A stretch of 64,000 nt of DNA from Kitasatospora sp. NBC_00240 (GTDB lineage Bacteria; Actinomycetota; Actinomycetes; Streptomycetales; Streptomycetaceae), in assembly GCF_026342405.1 (NCBI RefSeq), contig NZ_JAPEMU010000004.1:154457-218456 (forward strand), read 5' to 3'. The translations under genes were made by a program, and so were the position numbers. Shown here in pieces: positions 17,060 to 25,886 of this stretch (position 1 is the first letter of the stretch; each line of letters begins with the position of its first letter). The notes below the pieces were generated by a model. The model was not told where the DNA came from, ran no database searches, and saw only the letters and a program-made list of their open reading frames with translations.

Positions 17060-17388
17060 CTGCTCACGATGTGACGCTCGTTCGCCCCGCCCGTGCGGGA
17101 GCCTGCTACGGCGTTCACCATGATCGACCAGAATCTGTCCTGCACACGACGAAACCCACGGCGGGGTGGCGACAAACACACCGGTTCACGGCCGGGGCCG
17201 ACGCCGGGCGTGCGGCCGCGCAGCGGTGTGCCGGGCTGTGCCCGGAACGGCGGCGACGACAGCGATCACGGGCGGGGCCGAACGGGCGGGGCCGGACGGT
17301 GGCGGGGCCGGACGGTGGCGGCAGGTGGTGACTGGTCCCCTGCGGCCCGGCCGGAGCTCGTTGGAACCGGCCGGACCGTCGCCCGAGG
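17060..17388. other. Gap with short GC repeats
   Basis: No gene. It contains 2-3 copies of a GGCGGGGCCGGACGGT unit near 17285-17325. It must hold the AraC promoter at its left end. There is no clear -10/-35. Confidence 0.4.
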
Positions 17389-18126
17389 TCAGCGAGGGGT
17401 CAGGAGGCAGAACTCGTTGCCCTCCGGGTCGGCCAGAACCGTCCAGGAGATCGCTGACCGGTCGATACCCGGATCGGTGGCGCCCAGGGCGCGCAGTCGG
17501 GCTTCCTCCGCCGCCAGGTCGTCACCGGGGTAGGGGCAGACGTCGAGGTGGACGCGGTTCCACACGCTCTTGGTGTCGGGGGTGCGGACGAACTCCAGGT
17601 AGGGGCCGACGCCTTGGGCGGAACGCATGGTCGCGTGGTCGTCGGCGACCTCGTGCAGCGTCCAGTCCATCGCCTCGTCCCAGAACCGGGCCATCGCCCG
17701 CGGGTCGGCGCAGTCGACCACCACCGCGGCGATCGGCCCGGTGTCCCGGTAGACCGGGCGCGGCTCCAGGACGCAGAACTCGTTGCCCTCCGGGTCGGCC
17801 ATGACCGTCCAGGGGACATCGCCCTGACCCACGTCGGCGAGCGTCGCACCGAGATCCTTCAGGCGCGCGACCAACTCCGCCTGATGGGCGGCCGAGGTGG
17901 TGGCCAGATCAAGGTGCACCCGGTTCTTCACCGTTTTGGGTTCCGGCCGGGCGATGATGTCGATGCAGACGGCCACGGGGTCGGGGTAGGCGAAGTTCAG
18001 GGGTTCGAGGTTGGTCACGCCGGGTCCCTCGCTGTCGACGCCCCAACCGAGCGCCTCCGCCCAGAACCGGCCGAGCGTGGAGTCGTCCCGGGCCTTCATG
18101 TTGATCTGCACGAGTCTTGTTGCCAT
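17389..18126 (-). CDS. Two-domain VOC protein
   Basis: A 245-residue protein made of two similar VOC modules, each with 'NRVHLD' and ending 'WTVxADPEGNEFC' (VPWTVMADPEGNEFCVLEPR near residue 110 and ISWTVLADPEGNEFCLLTPR at the end). This pattern matches the glyoxalase-like group common in Streptomyces, whose ligands are unknown. The ATG (MATRLVQINMKARDD) fits the family start. The gene ends with TGA at 17389. It is divergent from the SMI1/KNR4 gene with a 225-bp gap. Confidence 0.85.
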   Translation of the reverse strand: MATRLVQINMKARDDSTLGRFWAEALGWGVDSEGPGVTNLEPLNFAYPDPVAVCIDIIARPEPKTVKNRVHLDLATTSAAHQAELVARLKDLGATLADVGQGDVPWTVMADPEGNEFCVLEPRPVYRDTGPIAAVVVDCADPRAMARFWDEAMDWTLHEVADDHATMRSAQGVGPYLEFVRTPDTKSVWNRVHLDVCPYPGDDLAAEEARLRALGATDPGIDRSAISWTVLADPEGNEFCLLTPR

Positions 18127-18351
18127 GCGGCAGATCCTAGAAGCTGCCGCCGGGACGGGACGGACGAGCCGACGGCCCGGAGCGCCCACATCGCCTCCAC
18201 CGCAGACGGCGACTCAGGGCCGACAACGGAAGAGCGAGCCGGCAGTGCCGGCGTCGACTGCCGCGGGAGCGAGTACGTCCCGCAGGACGAGTCTCTCCGC
18301 CCTGCGACAAGCCGTGCGATACATTGCGGGCGACACAGGAGAAGAGCTCGC

Positions 18352-18939
18352 ATGGACTCCCGCATCCCGCGGCTGCGACGCAAACTGACACGCATCCCCT
18401 GGACGCCCGGCCGAAGCCACTCCTTCGGGGAGGAACGGCACGAGTTCCGCCTCGGCCCCCGCCTGCCCAAAGCTCGGGCCGACGCTTTCGAGGCCGAGCA
18501 TGGCGTGGAACTTCCCCGTCCCTACCGGGACTTCCTCGCACACATGGGCGGCAGCGGCGCGTCTCCGTACTACGGACTGATCCCGTTGGAGAACTGCACG
18601 CTCTTCACGATGAACGTCAAGGACGGCGGCCAGGACGGAAGAGGATTCCGCCGGGCCCATCGCCCCACGAGCCGAGGTGACCTGTTCCTGCACATCATCG
18701 AACGCGGCTGCAGCGATCTCGTCCTCGTAAGCGTGAGCGGCCCTCTCACCGGGCGCGTACTCATCGGCAACGCCGACGGCTTCTGGGGCCCGAACGTCTC
18801 CTCGGCCCCGGACTTCCTCGCCTGGTACGAACGATGGCTCGACCATATGGCCGCCGGACAGGACAACCGGGCCCTGGAACTCACCTCGCCCCGACTCCGA
18901 ACACATCCCGATCGGCATCGACTCGCCCCCAAGATCTGA
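18352..18939 (+). CDS. SMI1/KNR4-family protein
   Basis: A 195-residue protein with the SMI1/KNR4 (SUKH) core: LPKARADAFEAEHGVELPRP, YRDFLAHMGGSGASPYYGLI and, near the C-terminus, GRVLIGNADGFWGPNV, then DFLAWYERWLDHM. SUKH proteins are often immunity proteins for polymorphic toxins, but many single ones in Streptomyces have no toxin partner, and no toxin gene is visible here. The ATG has AGGAGAAG 8-14 bp upstream. The basic N-terminal 25 residues are extra compared with the domain. Confidence 0.8.
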   Translation: MDSRIPRLRRKLTRIPWTPGRSHSFGEERHEFRLGPRLPKARADAFEAEHGVELPRPYRDFLAHMGGSGASPYYGLIPLENCTLFTMNVKDGGQDGRGFRRAHRPTSRGDLFLHIIERGCSDLVLVSVSGPLTGRVLIGNADGFWGPNVSSAPDFLAWYERWLDHMAAGQDNRALELTSPRLRTHPDRHRLAPKI

Positions 18940-19128
18940 CCCGCCGTGACCGCTCCACAGGGCCGGGGCCGCAACCCGTTCCAGCACCCGGACGACGGCC
19001 GGGGAAACGCCCGGGCAGCGACCGGGACCAGCGCCGGGAAAACACCCGGGCACCGAGGACGTCGAGGACACCGGCGCGATGGGGCGCGGCCGCTCCCGTC
19101 GGGCGGGTGGATCCCGTAGGGTCGGCCG

Positions 19129-19749
19129 ATGGCGAAGTACTTCGACGTGCACCCGCAGACCCCCCAGGCCCGCACCATCGGCACCGTGGTCGACAGCATC
19201 CGCTCCGACGCCCTCATCGCGTATCCGACCGACTCCTGTTTCGCCCTCGGCTGCCGCATGGGCAACCACGAGGGCCTGGAGCGGATCCGCTCCATCCGGC
19301 GGCTCGACGACCGCCACCACTTCACCCTGATGTGCGAGAACTTCGCCCAGCTGGGGCAGTTCGTCCAGATCGACAACGACGTCTTCCGCGCCGTCAAGGC
19401 GGCGACGCCGGGCAGCTACACCTTCATCCTCCCCGCCACCAAGGAGGTCCCGCGCCGACTGATGCACCCGAAGAAGAAGACGGTGGGGGTCAGGATCCCC
19501 GACCACGTCGTCACCCGCGCCCTGCTCGCCGAACTCGGCGAACCCCTGGTCTCCAGCACCCTGCTGCTCCCCGGCGAGAGCGAGCCGATGACCCAGGGCT
19601 GGGAGATCAAGGAGCGGCTCGACCACGTGCTGGACGCCGTGGTCGACTCCGGCGACTGCGGTACGGAGCCGACGACGGTCATCGACTTCTCCGAGGGCGA
19701 GGCGCACATCGTCCGGCGCGGGGCCGGCGACCCCGCACGCTTCGAGTGA
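19129..19749 (+). CDS. L-threonylcarbamoyladenylate synthase-like protein (YciO/Sua5/YrdC)
   Basis: A 206-residue protein with the YrdC fold throughout: ALIAYPTDSCFALGCRMGN (~26-45, the KxxxYPTdt-type nucleotide/threonine site), IRRLDDRHHFTLMCENFAQL and TPGSYTFILPATKEVPRRLM (~92-112). The length and the missing C-terminal Sua5 domain match the YciO branch. True YrdC/Sua5 enzymes make the t6A precursor for tRNA. YciO proteins share the fold but are weaker in that reaction, so this is probably not the housekeeping copy. The ATG is isolated and the ribosome binding site is weak (GTAGGG). Confidence 0.85.
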   Translation: MAKYFDVHPQTPQARTIGTVVDSIRSDALIAYPTDSCFALGCRMGNHEGLERIRSIRRLDDRHHFTLMCENFAQLGQFVQIDNDVFRAVKAATPGSYTFILPATKEVPRRLMHPKKKTVGVRIPDHVVTRALLAELGEPLVSSTLLLPGESEPMTQGWEIKERLDHVLDAVVDSGDCGTEPTTVIDFSEGEAHIVRRGAGDPARFE

Positions 19750-19861
19750 CGCCCGGACACGGTCGGCCCGACGGCACGCCTCGCCCGAGGCGTGCCGCTG
19801 CCACGCCGGCCGTGCGCCGGTAGCGGGTCCGGCGGCGCCGCGGGGCGGGCCTGGCGGCGGC

Positions 19862-20398
19862 TCAGTCGGCGGTCGGGTCGTCCGTGGTGGCCTGGGGTCG
19901 GCCGGGGCGCATGCCGGCCTTGAGGTCGCCCATCACCGCGCGGGCCACCTGATCGACGGGGTCCTTCTCGGCGAACCCGTAGTCGATGGCGCCGTCGCGG
20001 TCCCCGGCGGCGGCGAAGAGCCATCGCGGGCCGTACTTGGTCGCCCCCAGCCACACCTCGAACTCCTCCCCGGCGTGGGCGAACCGGACGGACCCGGCGC
20101 CGCCCGCCGTGACGACCTGCCCGTCCAGCCGGTAGGCGAGCTCCTGCAGGGGCGTGCGCTCCTGGTCGCGGGCGGCCTCGAGCCGGACGGCGAGGACCGA
20201 GGACAGCGGCCCCATGACGACCGCGCCCTCGTCCGTGGTGATCCGAAATCCGGGCTGTCCCCCGATGTGGGCGGAACTGCCGTCCGTGGCACCGGCGAAG
20301 GCGAACGGACCGGTGACGAACGTGCCGGCCTTGACCTCGTGCCAGCCGTCGGCCAGCAGTACGGCCGCCACCTCGTTCGCGTTGACGTGCAGGTTCAT
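19862..20398 (-). CDS. Conserved hypothetical protein
   Basis: A 178-residue acidic soluble protein, no signal peptide (MNLHVNANEVAAVLLADGWH). The middle contains FRITTDEGAVVMGPLSSVLA and EFEVWLGATKYGPRWLFAAA. Codon bias is normal. The ATG has GAAGAGG about 10 bp upstream, at the edge of a 16-bp tandem repeat that fills the 5' region. The family is not recognised. Confidence 0.6.
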   Translation of the reverse strand: MNLHVNANEVAAVLLADGWHEVKAGTFVTGPFAFAGATDGSSAHIGGQPGFRITTDEGAVVMGPLSSVLAVRLEAARDQERTPLQELAYRLDGQVVTAGGAGSVRFAHAGEEFEVWLGATKYGPRWLFAAAGDRDGAIDYGFAEKDPVDQVARAVMGDLKAGMRPGRPQATTDDPTAD

Positions 20399-20414
20399 CA
20401 CTGGTTCCTCTTCT

Positions 20415-20506
20415 CGGTGGCGCAGGTTCTCGGTGGCGCGGGTTCTCGGTGGCGCGGGTTCTCGGTGCCGCGGGTTCTCGGTGCCGCGGGTTCCCGGTGC
20501 CGCGGG
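20415..20506. repeat. Tandem repeat, about 5.75 copies of a 16-bp unit
   Basis: Copies of CGGTGGCGCGGGTTCT start every 16 bp from 20415 to 20495. Left-hand copies have TGGCGC and right-hand copies TGCCGC, so there are two sub-types. The array begins 17 bp upstream of the hypothetical gene, where its 5' leader or promoter should lie. Confidence 0.9.
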
Positions 20507-20837
20507 ACGCCCTCCGCTCCGCGAGGTGCCGCATCGCACGGTCGGGCATCAGGCGGTCCGGGCCGGCGGGTCGCCCGTACGGCCGCCACGACGTCGGCGA
20601 CGGGCCCGGGACCACCGCGCACCCGGCGGAGGCGAACAGGTCCGGGACGAGAGGCCCCTGGGCGAGAGGGCCGGACCGCCCTGCGGCCTGCGGGCGGGCA
20701 CTGAAGCCCGCCCGGCGCTCCCCCGGCGCACCTCCCTCCGAGGGCGGCGGGGCGGCCGGGGGCGGGGAGCGGCTGTGCGGCGCCGTCGTGGTCCTGACCG
20801 CGTGTCATCGAGCTCCGACGGCGCCGTGATGTCGTCG
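20507..20837. other. Gap with no supported gene
   Basis: About 330 bp of very GC-rich sequence downstream of the DHFR-like gene and upstream of the repeat. Open frames are arginine/glycine-rich and inconsistent. Nothing else is visible. Confidence 0.4.
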
Positions 20838-21452
20838 TCAGAGGACGTCGTAGGTCAGGTGCGTCGCGGTCGACGTCGGGACGGCGCTGCGCTGCACCAG
20901 TGTGCGCGGCACCGCGCCGGTGAACAGGGGCGTCCCGGCGCCCAGGAGGACGGGCGACAGGTGCAGCGAGAGCAGGTCGACCAGCCCGGCGTCGAACGCC
21001 GAGCGGATCAGGGCGCCGCCTCCCATCAGGACGACGTCGAGGTCCTTGCCGCTGCTCGTCGAAGCCGCTTCGGCGCGCCCGCGGGCGGTGGTGACGGCGT
21101 CGGGCAGACCGGTGGTGACGAACGTCCAGTCGAGGGCGGCGAGCCGGACCGCCGGCGGTGGCGAGCTCGTCACGACGACGAAGGCGGGGGTGCCGACCTC
21201 CCCGGCACCGTAGCCGGTCTCGTCGTCCCAGCCGCCCGGCCCGTCGACCAGGTCGAAGAGGCGGCGGCCGAGGACGACGGCGCCCGAGCGGACGGTCCCC
21301 TCGTGCAGGACCCGGCGGTCGTCCGGGTCGTCGGAGAACGCCCAGGTGTGCAGCGCCTCGCCGCCGGTGCCCAATCCGTTCTCCGGGCCGGGGTCCGGGC
21401 CGGTGACGAAACCGTCGAGGGAGACCGAGATGTCGGCGATGATTCGCGTCAT
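20838..21452 (-). CDS. Dihydrofolate reductase-like (RibD C-terminal domain) protein
   Basis: A 204-residue member of the DHFR/RibD-C superfamily, which binds NADPH and reduces a small substrate. It starts MTRIIADISVSLDGFVTGPD, where 'SLDG' is the family signature. The cofactor-side motif is VLGRRLFDLVDGPGGWDD (~57-75), and LDVVLMGGGALIRSAFDAGL (~140-160) is the conserved glycine stretch before the last strands. It is not folate-type DHFR. An in-frame ATG 15 codons upstream (MHERRVQAADR) is an alternative start; the shorter one is preferred because it matches the family start. Confidence 0.88.
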   Translation of the reverse strand: MTRIIADISVSLDGFVTGPDPGPENGLGTGGEALHTWAFSDDPDDRRVLHEGTVRSGAVVLGRRLFDLVDGPGGWDDETGYGAGEVGTPAFVVVTSSPPPAVRLAALDWTFVTTGLPDAVTTARGRAEAASTSSGKDLDVVLMGGGALIRSAFDAGLVDLLSLHLSPVLLGAGTPLFTGAVPRTLVQRSAVPTSTATHLTYDVL

Positions 21453-21736
21453 GTCGAGGTGGACCCGGTCTGCTGCCTGAACCCGTCGCTCATGCATGAA
21501 GTATGTGACCCGCTCCGCTCGGGCTTCAACGGCACACGCCCGAAGTCGCCGACACGGCCCAGCGGCGGCCGGGGCGGGGAGCAGCGCGAGGTCCGGACGG
21601 CGGGCGGGTGGCGGCCGGGGCGGGCCGGGCGGTCGAGGCCGCCTCCTGCCGGGCCGCTGCCCGGTGGCGCCGGCTGTCGGGCCGCTCCCGTGGTGGTGCC
21701 GGAAGGGTGTTGACCGTGGTGGCGTCCGGGGGGGGC

Positions 21737-22576
21737 TCAGCCGGCCCGGTGGTCGCGGGTGGCGGCGAGCTCGCGCACCGCGTCGGCGACGGCTCCGAAG
21801 TCCTTGCGGAGGATCTTGGAGTGGTTGCTCGGGACCTTCGAGCCGACCCGGATGTTGGGGTTGCGGGCGAGCACCGGGTCGAGGTTGGCGCGGATCTGCT
21901 CCATCAGTTGCGGGTCGCCGCCGAGGTTGCCACCCGTGGCGAGCACGTACCGGACCGGTACGGTCAGGCGGTCCAGGACCGGGTCGAGGGCGGCGGGCGC
22001 GCAGAGTTCGTTGGCCTCGATGTTGATCTCGGCGTGCTGCGCGGCGCTCATCCGCGCGGCCAGGCCGAGCCGGCGGGCGACCGGGAAGAGCGGGCTCATC
22101 CGGCGGAACAGCTTGCGGATCTGCGCCCGGGCCGCGTCGTCGAGCCATTCGTGCGGCAGGGCGCCGTCGACGGACACCACCCCCAGGGCGCGGTCCGGGT
22201 TCCGGGCGGCCCAGTGCACGGCGATCATCGCGCCGTAGGACCAGCCCACCAGGATCGGCCGCTGCACGCCCCGCGCCCCGAGGACGGCGTCGAGGTCTCG
22301 GACGCAGGCCTCGAAGGAGTAGTCCGCCGAGCGCTTCGAGCGGCCGCGGGCGCGCTCGTCGTAGGTGATGTGCCGGTGCTCGCCGCCGAGGTCGGCGATG
22401 ACGCGCCGCCAGTGCGACCGGTCGGCGTAGGAGCCGTTGAGGTAGACCACGGGGCGGCCGGGCCCGCCGGTGTCGGTCACGGCCAGTGCGGTGTCGTCGA
22501 CCGGCACGGTGCCGGTCCAGGCGGACTGCTCGGCGTTGCTGGTGCTGGTGCTGGTGCTGGTGCTGGTGCTGGCCAT
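21737..22576 (-). CDS. Alpha/beta hydrolase
   Basis: A 279-residue serine hydrolase. VVYLNGSYADRSHWRRVIAD is the oxyanion side (variant of HG), ITYDERARGRSKRS follows, and the nucleophile elbow is ILVGWSYGAMIAVHWAARNP (GWSYG, Ser at ~118). The acid is probably the Asp in ALDPVLDRLT or further on, and the base is the His in VPSNHSKIL near residue 257. No signal peptide. The N-terminal 12 residues MASTSTSTSTST are coded by a hexanucleotide repeat (about six units of GCTGGT on the plus strand), which can change length in steps of two residues without harming the frame. The substrate is unknown. Confidence 0.87.
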   Translation of the reverse strand: MASTSTSTSTSTSNAEQSAWTGTVPVDDTALAVTDTGGPGRPVVYLNGSYADRSHWRRVIADLGGEHRHITYDERARGRSKRSADYSFEACVRDLDAVLGARGVQRPILVGWSYGAMIAVHWAARNPDRALGVVSVDGALPHEWLDDAARAQIRKLFRRMSPLFPVARRLGLAARMSAAQHAEINIEANELCAPAALDPVLDRLTVPVRYVLATGGNLGGDPQLMEQIRANLDPVLARNPNIRVGSKVPSNHSKILRKDFGAVADAVRELAATRDHRAG

Positions 22577-22661
22577 GGTGTCTTGCCCCCGGGGTCGGCG
22601 GTGGATCAGGAGTGGTGGACGGTGCGGTCGCGGTGGCGGGTCGTGACGGCGGTGCTGCTGC

Positions 22662-23330
22662 TCAGTGGCTGTGGGCGGTGATGTCGCCGTGGGTGGTGGT
22701 GGCCCGGATGGTCAGGTCGGGGGTGCCTTCGGTGTTCCTGAGGGTGTTGCGGATGCGGCCGAGGGTGGTGCCGGCGTCGAGGGCCGCGGAGGTGGTGCGG
22801 GCGGCGCCGACCGTGATGTCGCCGGCCAGGGTGTGCAGGGTGAGGGTGCCGCGGGTGGCTTCGGTGATGTTCAGGTCGCCCTGCTGGGTGCTGATCCGCG
22901 CGGGGCCGCCGAGGCGGCCGACGGTGATGTCGCCGGCCTGGAGGGTGAGGTGGGCGCCGGCGGTCTCGTCGAGCTTGACGGTGCCCTGCGCGCCCTCGAA
23001 GGTGACCTCGCCGAGGCGCCCCACGCCCCGCAGTTCGGCGGCGGCGGCCTTGGCCTCGACCCGGGAGCCGGCCGGCAGCTGGACGGTCACCTCCACCGAC
23101 CCGGAGTTGCCGAGGATCCGGTTCTTCGCCGGCGCGGCCCCGATCCGCAGCACGCCGTCGGCGTACTCGACGGTGATTCGCTCCGCCGCCTTCACGTCCC
23201 GGCCCTTGGCGGCGTCCGCCGGCAGGACCTCCACCGTGCTGTCCGCCCGGTCGGCGGCGATGAACCGGATCCGCCCGGCGGGGATGTCGAGGACGGTGGT
23301 GATCGGGGTGGGGGTGTCGAACTTCAGCAT
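22662..23330 (-). CDS. DUF4097-family beta-strand repeat protein, copy 1
   Basis: A 222-residue protein built of repeated 'AGDITVG'-like beta strands (LTLQAGDITVGRLGGPARIS, LHTLAGDITVGAARTTSAAL, IRATTTHGDITAHSH), the pattern of DUF4097 parallel beta solenoids. No signal peptide. Members are typically co-encoded with transcription factors and have no known activity. It is nearly identical to the gene at 49954-50622 over residues 1 to about 150 and diverges after that. The 5' flank is also shared. Unlike copy 2 it has no intact regulator on its other side. Confidence 0.85.
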   Translation of the reverse strand: MLKFDTPTPITTVLDIPAGRIRFIAADRADSTVEVLPADAAKGRDVKAAERITVEYADGVLRIGAAPAKNRILGNSGSVEVTVQLPAGSRVEAKAAAAELRGVGRLGEVTFEGAQGTVKLDETAGAHLTLQAGDITVGRLGGPARISTQQGDLNITEATRGTLTLHTLAGDITVGAARTTSAALDAGTTLGRIRNTLRNTEGTPDLTIRATTTHGDITAHSH

Positions 23331-23395
23331 CGCTGTCTCCTTCGTCGGTGGCGGGCGCTCCGTCGGCCCGCTGTTTCCGATGAGGGAAAAGCTAC

Positions 23396-23530
23396 GTTGC
23401 GTTCAAGGATCACGCAACAACTTCATTGCGAACTATCATCATCAGCACAGGCCAGAGCAGCTATTTCGTTGCAACGACTCTGAATTCAACGCAACGACAG
23501 ACCTCGCATCCGTTGCATTGATTGGAGGTG
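23396..23530. promoter_or_regulatory. Cluster of TTGC-type palindromes upstream of DUF4097 copy 1
   Basis: GTTGCGT (23396-23402) and ACGCAAC (23412-23418) form a perfect 7-bp inverted repeat with a 9-bp spacer. CGTTGCAACG (23467-23476) is a perfect palindrome. CAACGCAACG and CGTTGCATTG follow near 23488 and 23511. A matching arrangement precedes DUF4097 copy 2. On the plus strand, TTGCAT-N17-TATGCC imitates the promoter of the copy 2 regulator, but the reading frame behind it ends after about 40 codons, so only a remnant (ending LLPELAADVGDTADGRRTQ at 23638-23640) is left. Confidence 0.6.
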
Positions 23531-23642
23531 AACGCTATGCCGGGGCGCCCGGTGACGCCCTGGTCGCGCGGGCCGCCGGACGCTGCTCCCCGAGCTCGCC
23601 GCGGACGTGGGCGACACGGCCGACGGCAGACGCACGCAGTGA

Positions 23643-23677
23643 GATGCCGGGCCTCGTGAAGCACGAGGCCCGGCATC
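23643..23677. terminator. Perfect 16-bp stem terminator
   Basis: GATGCCGGGCCTCGTG, loop AAG, then its exact complement. It sits 62 bp past the stop of the SnoaL-like gene (minus strand) and just after the regulator remnant on the plus strand, so it can act in both directions. Confidence 0.85.
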
Positions 23678-23738
23678 CGGGGCGAGCGAGGTGGCGCGGG
23701 CACGACCGGGAGCGTCGGCGCGCGGGCCGACTGCCGGT

Positions 23739-24242
23739 TCAGTGGGTGGGCGGGGTCCAGTCGGCGGGCAGGCCGGACTGGGCGAGGACGGTGGCGAGGC
23801 TGTAGTGGTCCTGGTCGGAGGAGATCCGACCGTGGCCGTCGACGTCGAGCAGGGTGGTCATCGGCACGGCGAAGGACTTGGGCGCGCCCTTGAGGTGGCC
23901 GGCGTAGAAGGCCTCCACGGTGATGCGCCAGCCGTCGCGGCGGGCGGTGCGCACGATGACGTGGACGTTGTCGATGAGGCTGTCCGCGCGGGCCTTCCAC
24001 CCCGAGATCTCCTGGCGGCCGTGGAAGGTGACCCCCACGCCCAGGTCGGTGTAGACGCCGTCGACGGTGAACAGGGCGCCGAGCGCCCGGGGGTCGGTGC
24101 CGTTCCAGGCGCAGGCCCAGTCGGCGACGGTCCGCGGCGGGCGCCGATGGGCGTCCTGCGCGGCGTAGGCGGTGGTGGCGGGCACGGCGGACAGGGCTGC
24201 GGCGGCGATCAGCGTGGTCATGGCGCGGGGCAGGCGGGACAT
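23739..24242 (-). CDS. Secreted SnoaL-like (NTF2-fold) protein
   Basis: A 167-residue protein with a Sec signal peptide (MSRLPRAMTTLIAAAALSAV, cleavage after YAA near residue 28). The mature part has the NTF2 pattern: VADWACAWNGTDPRALGALF, YTDLGVGVTFHGRQEISGW and WRITVEAFYAGHLKG. Cytoplasmic SnoaL-like proteins are polyketide cyclases or isomerases; secreted versions are of unknown role. The start is the ATG at 24242, and the longer open frame upstream has no coding bias. It is followed by a strong terminator. It stands alone. Confidence 0.8.
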   Translation of the reverse strand: MSRLPRAMTTLIAAAALSAVPATTAYAAQDAHRRPPRTVADWACAWNGTDPRALGALFTVDGVYTDLGVGVTFHGRQEISGWKARADSLIDNVHVIVRTARRDGWRITVEAFYAGHLKGAPKSFAVPMTTLLDVDGHGRISSDQDHYSLATVLAQSGLPADWTPPTH

Positions 24243-24776
24243 CGTGGTGGCTCCTCGAAGGTGCGCGGCGGTCGGTGGGTTCACAGGTGCGGGTCCGCGA
24301 GTGCGGGGCCGCAGGTGCGGGTGCGGGTGCGCCCGGCCGGCGGGCCCCGGCGGCCCGCCGGCCCCGACCGGTGGGGCGACCTGCCTGCCGCCCCTGCCTG
24401 CGTGCGTGCATCGTTCATGGCGCACAGACTCGTCCCGACCGGTGTCCACTCTCCAGCTCCGGCGGCAACGGGAACTGTCCACCTCTGTCCGCACCTGTCC
24501 GCCTGCCTCCACCTGTCCGGCGCCTTCGCGGGCCGGCGCGCGACCGCCGCGCGACCGCCGCGCGACCGCCGCGCGACCGCCGCGGGGGCCGTACTGCTCC
24601 TGCTGCCACCGCACTTCACCGGGCAGGCCGGGCGCCGACGCGGCGCCGACACGGCCGGAAGGCCGCCGGGCCCACCGTCGGTGCCCGGCCCCTCCCCCAG
24701 GCCCGCCGTGGCCGCCGGACGCGCCGAGGCCACCGACGGCCGGGCCCGGAAGGGACGCTCCGTCAACGCCTGCCGC
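24243..24776. other. Gap with an 11-bp repeat
   Basis: No gene. Positions 24537-24585 hold four to five copies of CGCGACCGCCG (11 bp). It includes the 5' region of the SnoaL-like gene and the 3' region of the vWA gene. Several arginine-rich open frames cross it on both strands and are not credible. Confidence 0.5.
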
Positions 24777-25886
24777 TCACCTGCGACGTTGGGGCTGGAG
24801 GAGGACCAGCAGCTTGGTGCCCGGCACCAACTTCCGGTTGACGGAGGTCGATTGGACGAACACGGTGTACGACGGGTTGTCACCCGGCTTCACCGTGGCC
24901 TCCGACGCCGGCAGGCCGAGGAGCTGGCGGGCCGCCGGGCCGGAGAACACCCTGCCGGTCATCCGGCCGGTGGCCGGGTCCTTCTCGGCCACGGCGAGCT
25001 GCTTGCTGCCCTGGATCTTCTCGCGCTTGGACAGCTCGTAGAAGGCGCAGCCGGTCCTGTACCGGTGCCCGGCGCCGGTGACGAAGTCGCGGATCGGTGT
25101 CTGCTCGTCGACGGGGACCAGGATGTACTTGCCGGTCTCCATCGCGTCGAGGTTGGCCTTCACCTCGGCGGTGCTGAGGTCCTGGCCCATGGAGAAGAGG
25201 TTCCTGGTGCCGCGCACGCCCTTCTCGCGGCCCCGCAGGAAGCTCGTGGCGGCCGTCTTGACGGTGCCGATGGCCTCCTCGACGCCCTTGCTGGAGTCCG
25301 CGTCCCAGATCGCGATGTTGCCCGCGGGGAAGCCGTACTCCTGGGCGGTGCGCTTGGCCAGGGAGTTCGGGACCAGGATGGCCGAGGTCCAGTGGTCGGG
25401 GAGGTTGTCCAGGGCTCCGTGGATGCGGTCCATCCAGGTGCGCAGGACGGCGGTGCCCTTGCCGGCGGCCATCCGGACGTGCATCTTGCCGGTCTCCGAG
25501 CAGCCGGAGGCGTTCTCCGCGCCGTCGGTGACGACGACCTGGAGGAAGGAGTGCTCCCCGTACCCCTCCCAGATGTTCTTCAGGTCGTCGATGGACTTCA
25601 CGGCCGCCTCGATCAGTGCCGTCGCACCGTTGTCGACCTTGTAGAGGCCCTTCAGGGACGGCAGGTGCTTGACGTCCATGTCCCAGACGAGGTTCTGCAC
25701 CTCGTGGTCGAAGGCGTAGAGGCTGATACGGGTCTCGTGGCCGAGCCGGTCGGACTCCTCCTGAAGGCCCTTCACGAACTCGTCGACCACGCGGACGAGC
25801 TGCGCCTCGTGCTGACGCATCGAGCCGGACCTGTCGACCACGAGGGAGACGTGGTTCACCTTGTGGTCGATCCTGTTCGCAGTCAT
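24777..25886 (-). CDS. von Willebrand factor A-domain protein (TerY-like)
   Basis: A 369-residue cytoplasmic protein. The N-terminal vWA domain (about 10-230) has a complete MIDAS start, VDRSGSM (D18, S20, S22), and a later VVVTDGAENASGCSETGK where the TDG aspartate completes the site. The C-terminal ~130 residues (YRTGCAFYELSKREKIQGSK, VAEKDPATGRMTGRVFSGPA) form a separate domain of unknown fold, ending KLLVLLQPQRRR. Such vWA proteins act as metal-dependent protein-binding modules. TerY-type ones occur in tellurium/stress operons, but no partner gene is adjacent. The ATG has a GGAAAAGGGG-type ribosome binding site. Confidence 0.82.
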   Translation of the reverse strand: MTANRIDHKVNHVSLVVDRSGSMRQHEAQLVRVVDEFVKGLQEESDRLGHETRISLYAFDHEVQNLVWDMDVKHLPSLKGLYKVDNGATALIEAAVKSIDDLKNIWEGYGEHSFLQVVVTDGAENASGCSETGKMHVRMAAGKGTAVLRTWMDRIHGALDNLPDHWTSAILVPNSLAKRTAQEYGFPAGNIAIWDADSSKGVEEAIGTVKTAATSFLRGREKGVRGTRNLFSMGQDLSTAEVKANLDAMETGKYILVPVDEQTPIRDFVTGAGHRYRTGCAFYELSKREKIQGSKQLAVAEKDPATGRMTGRVFSGPAARQLLGLPASEATVKPGDNPSYTVFVQSTSVNRKLVPGTKLLVLLQPQRRR

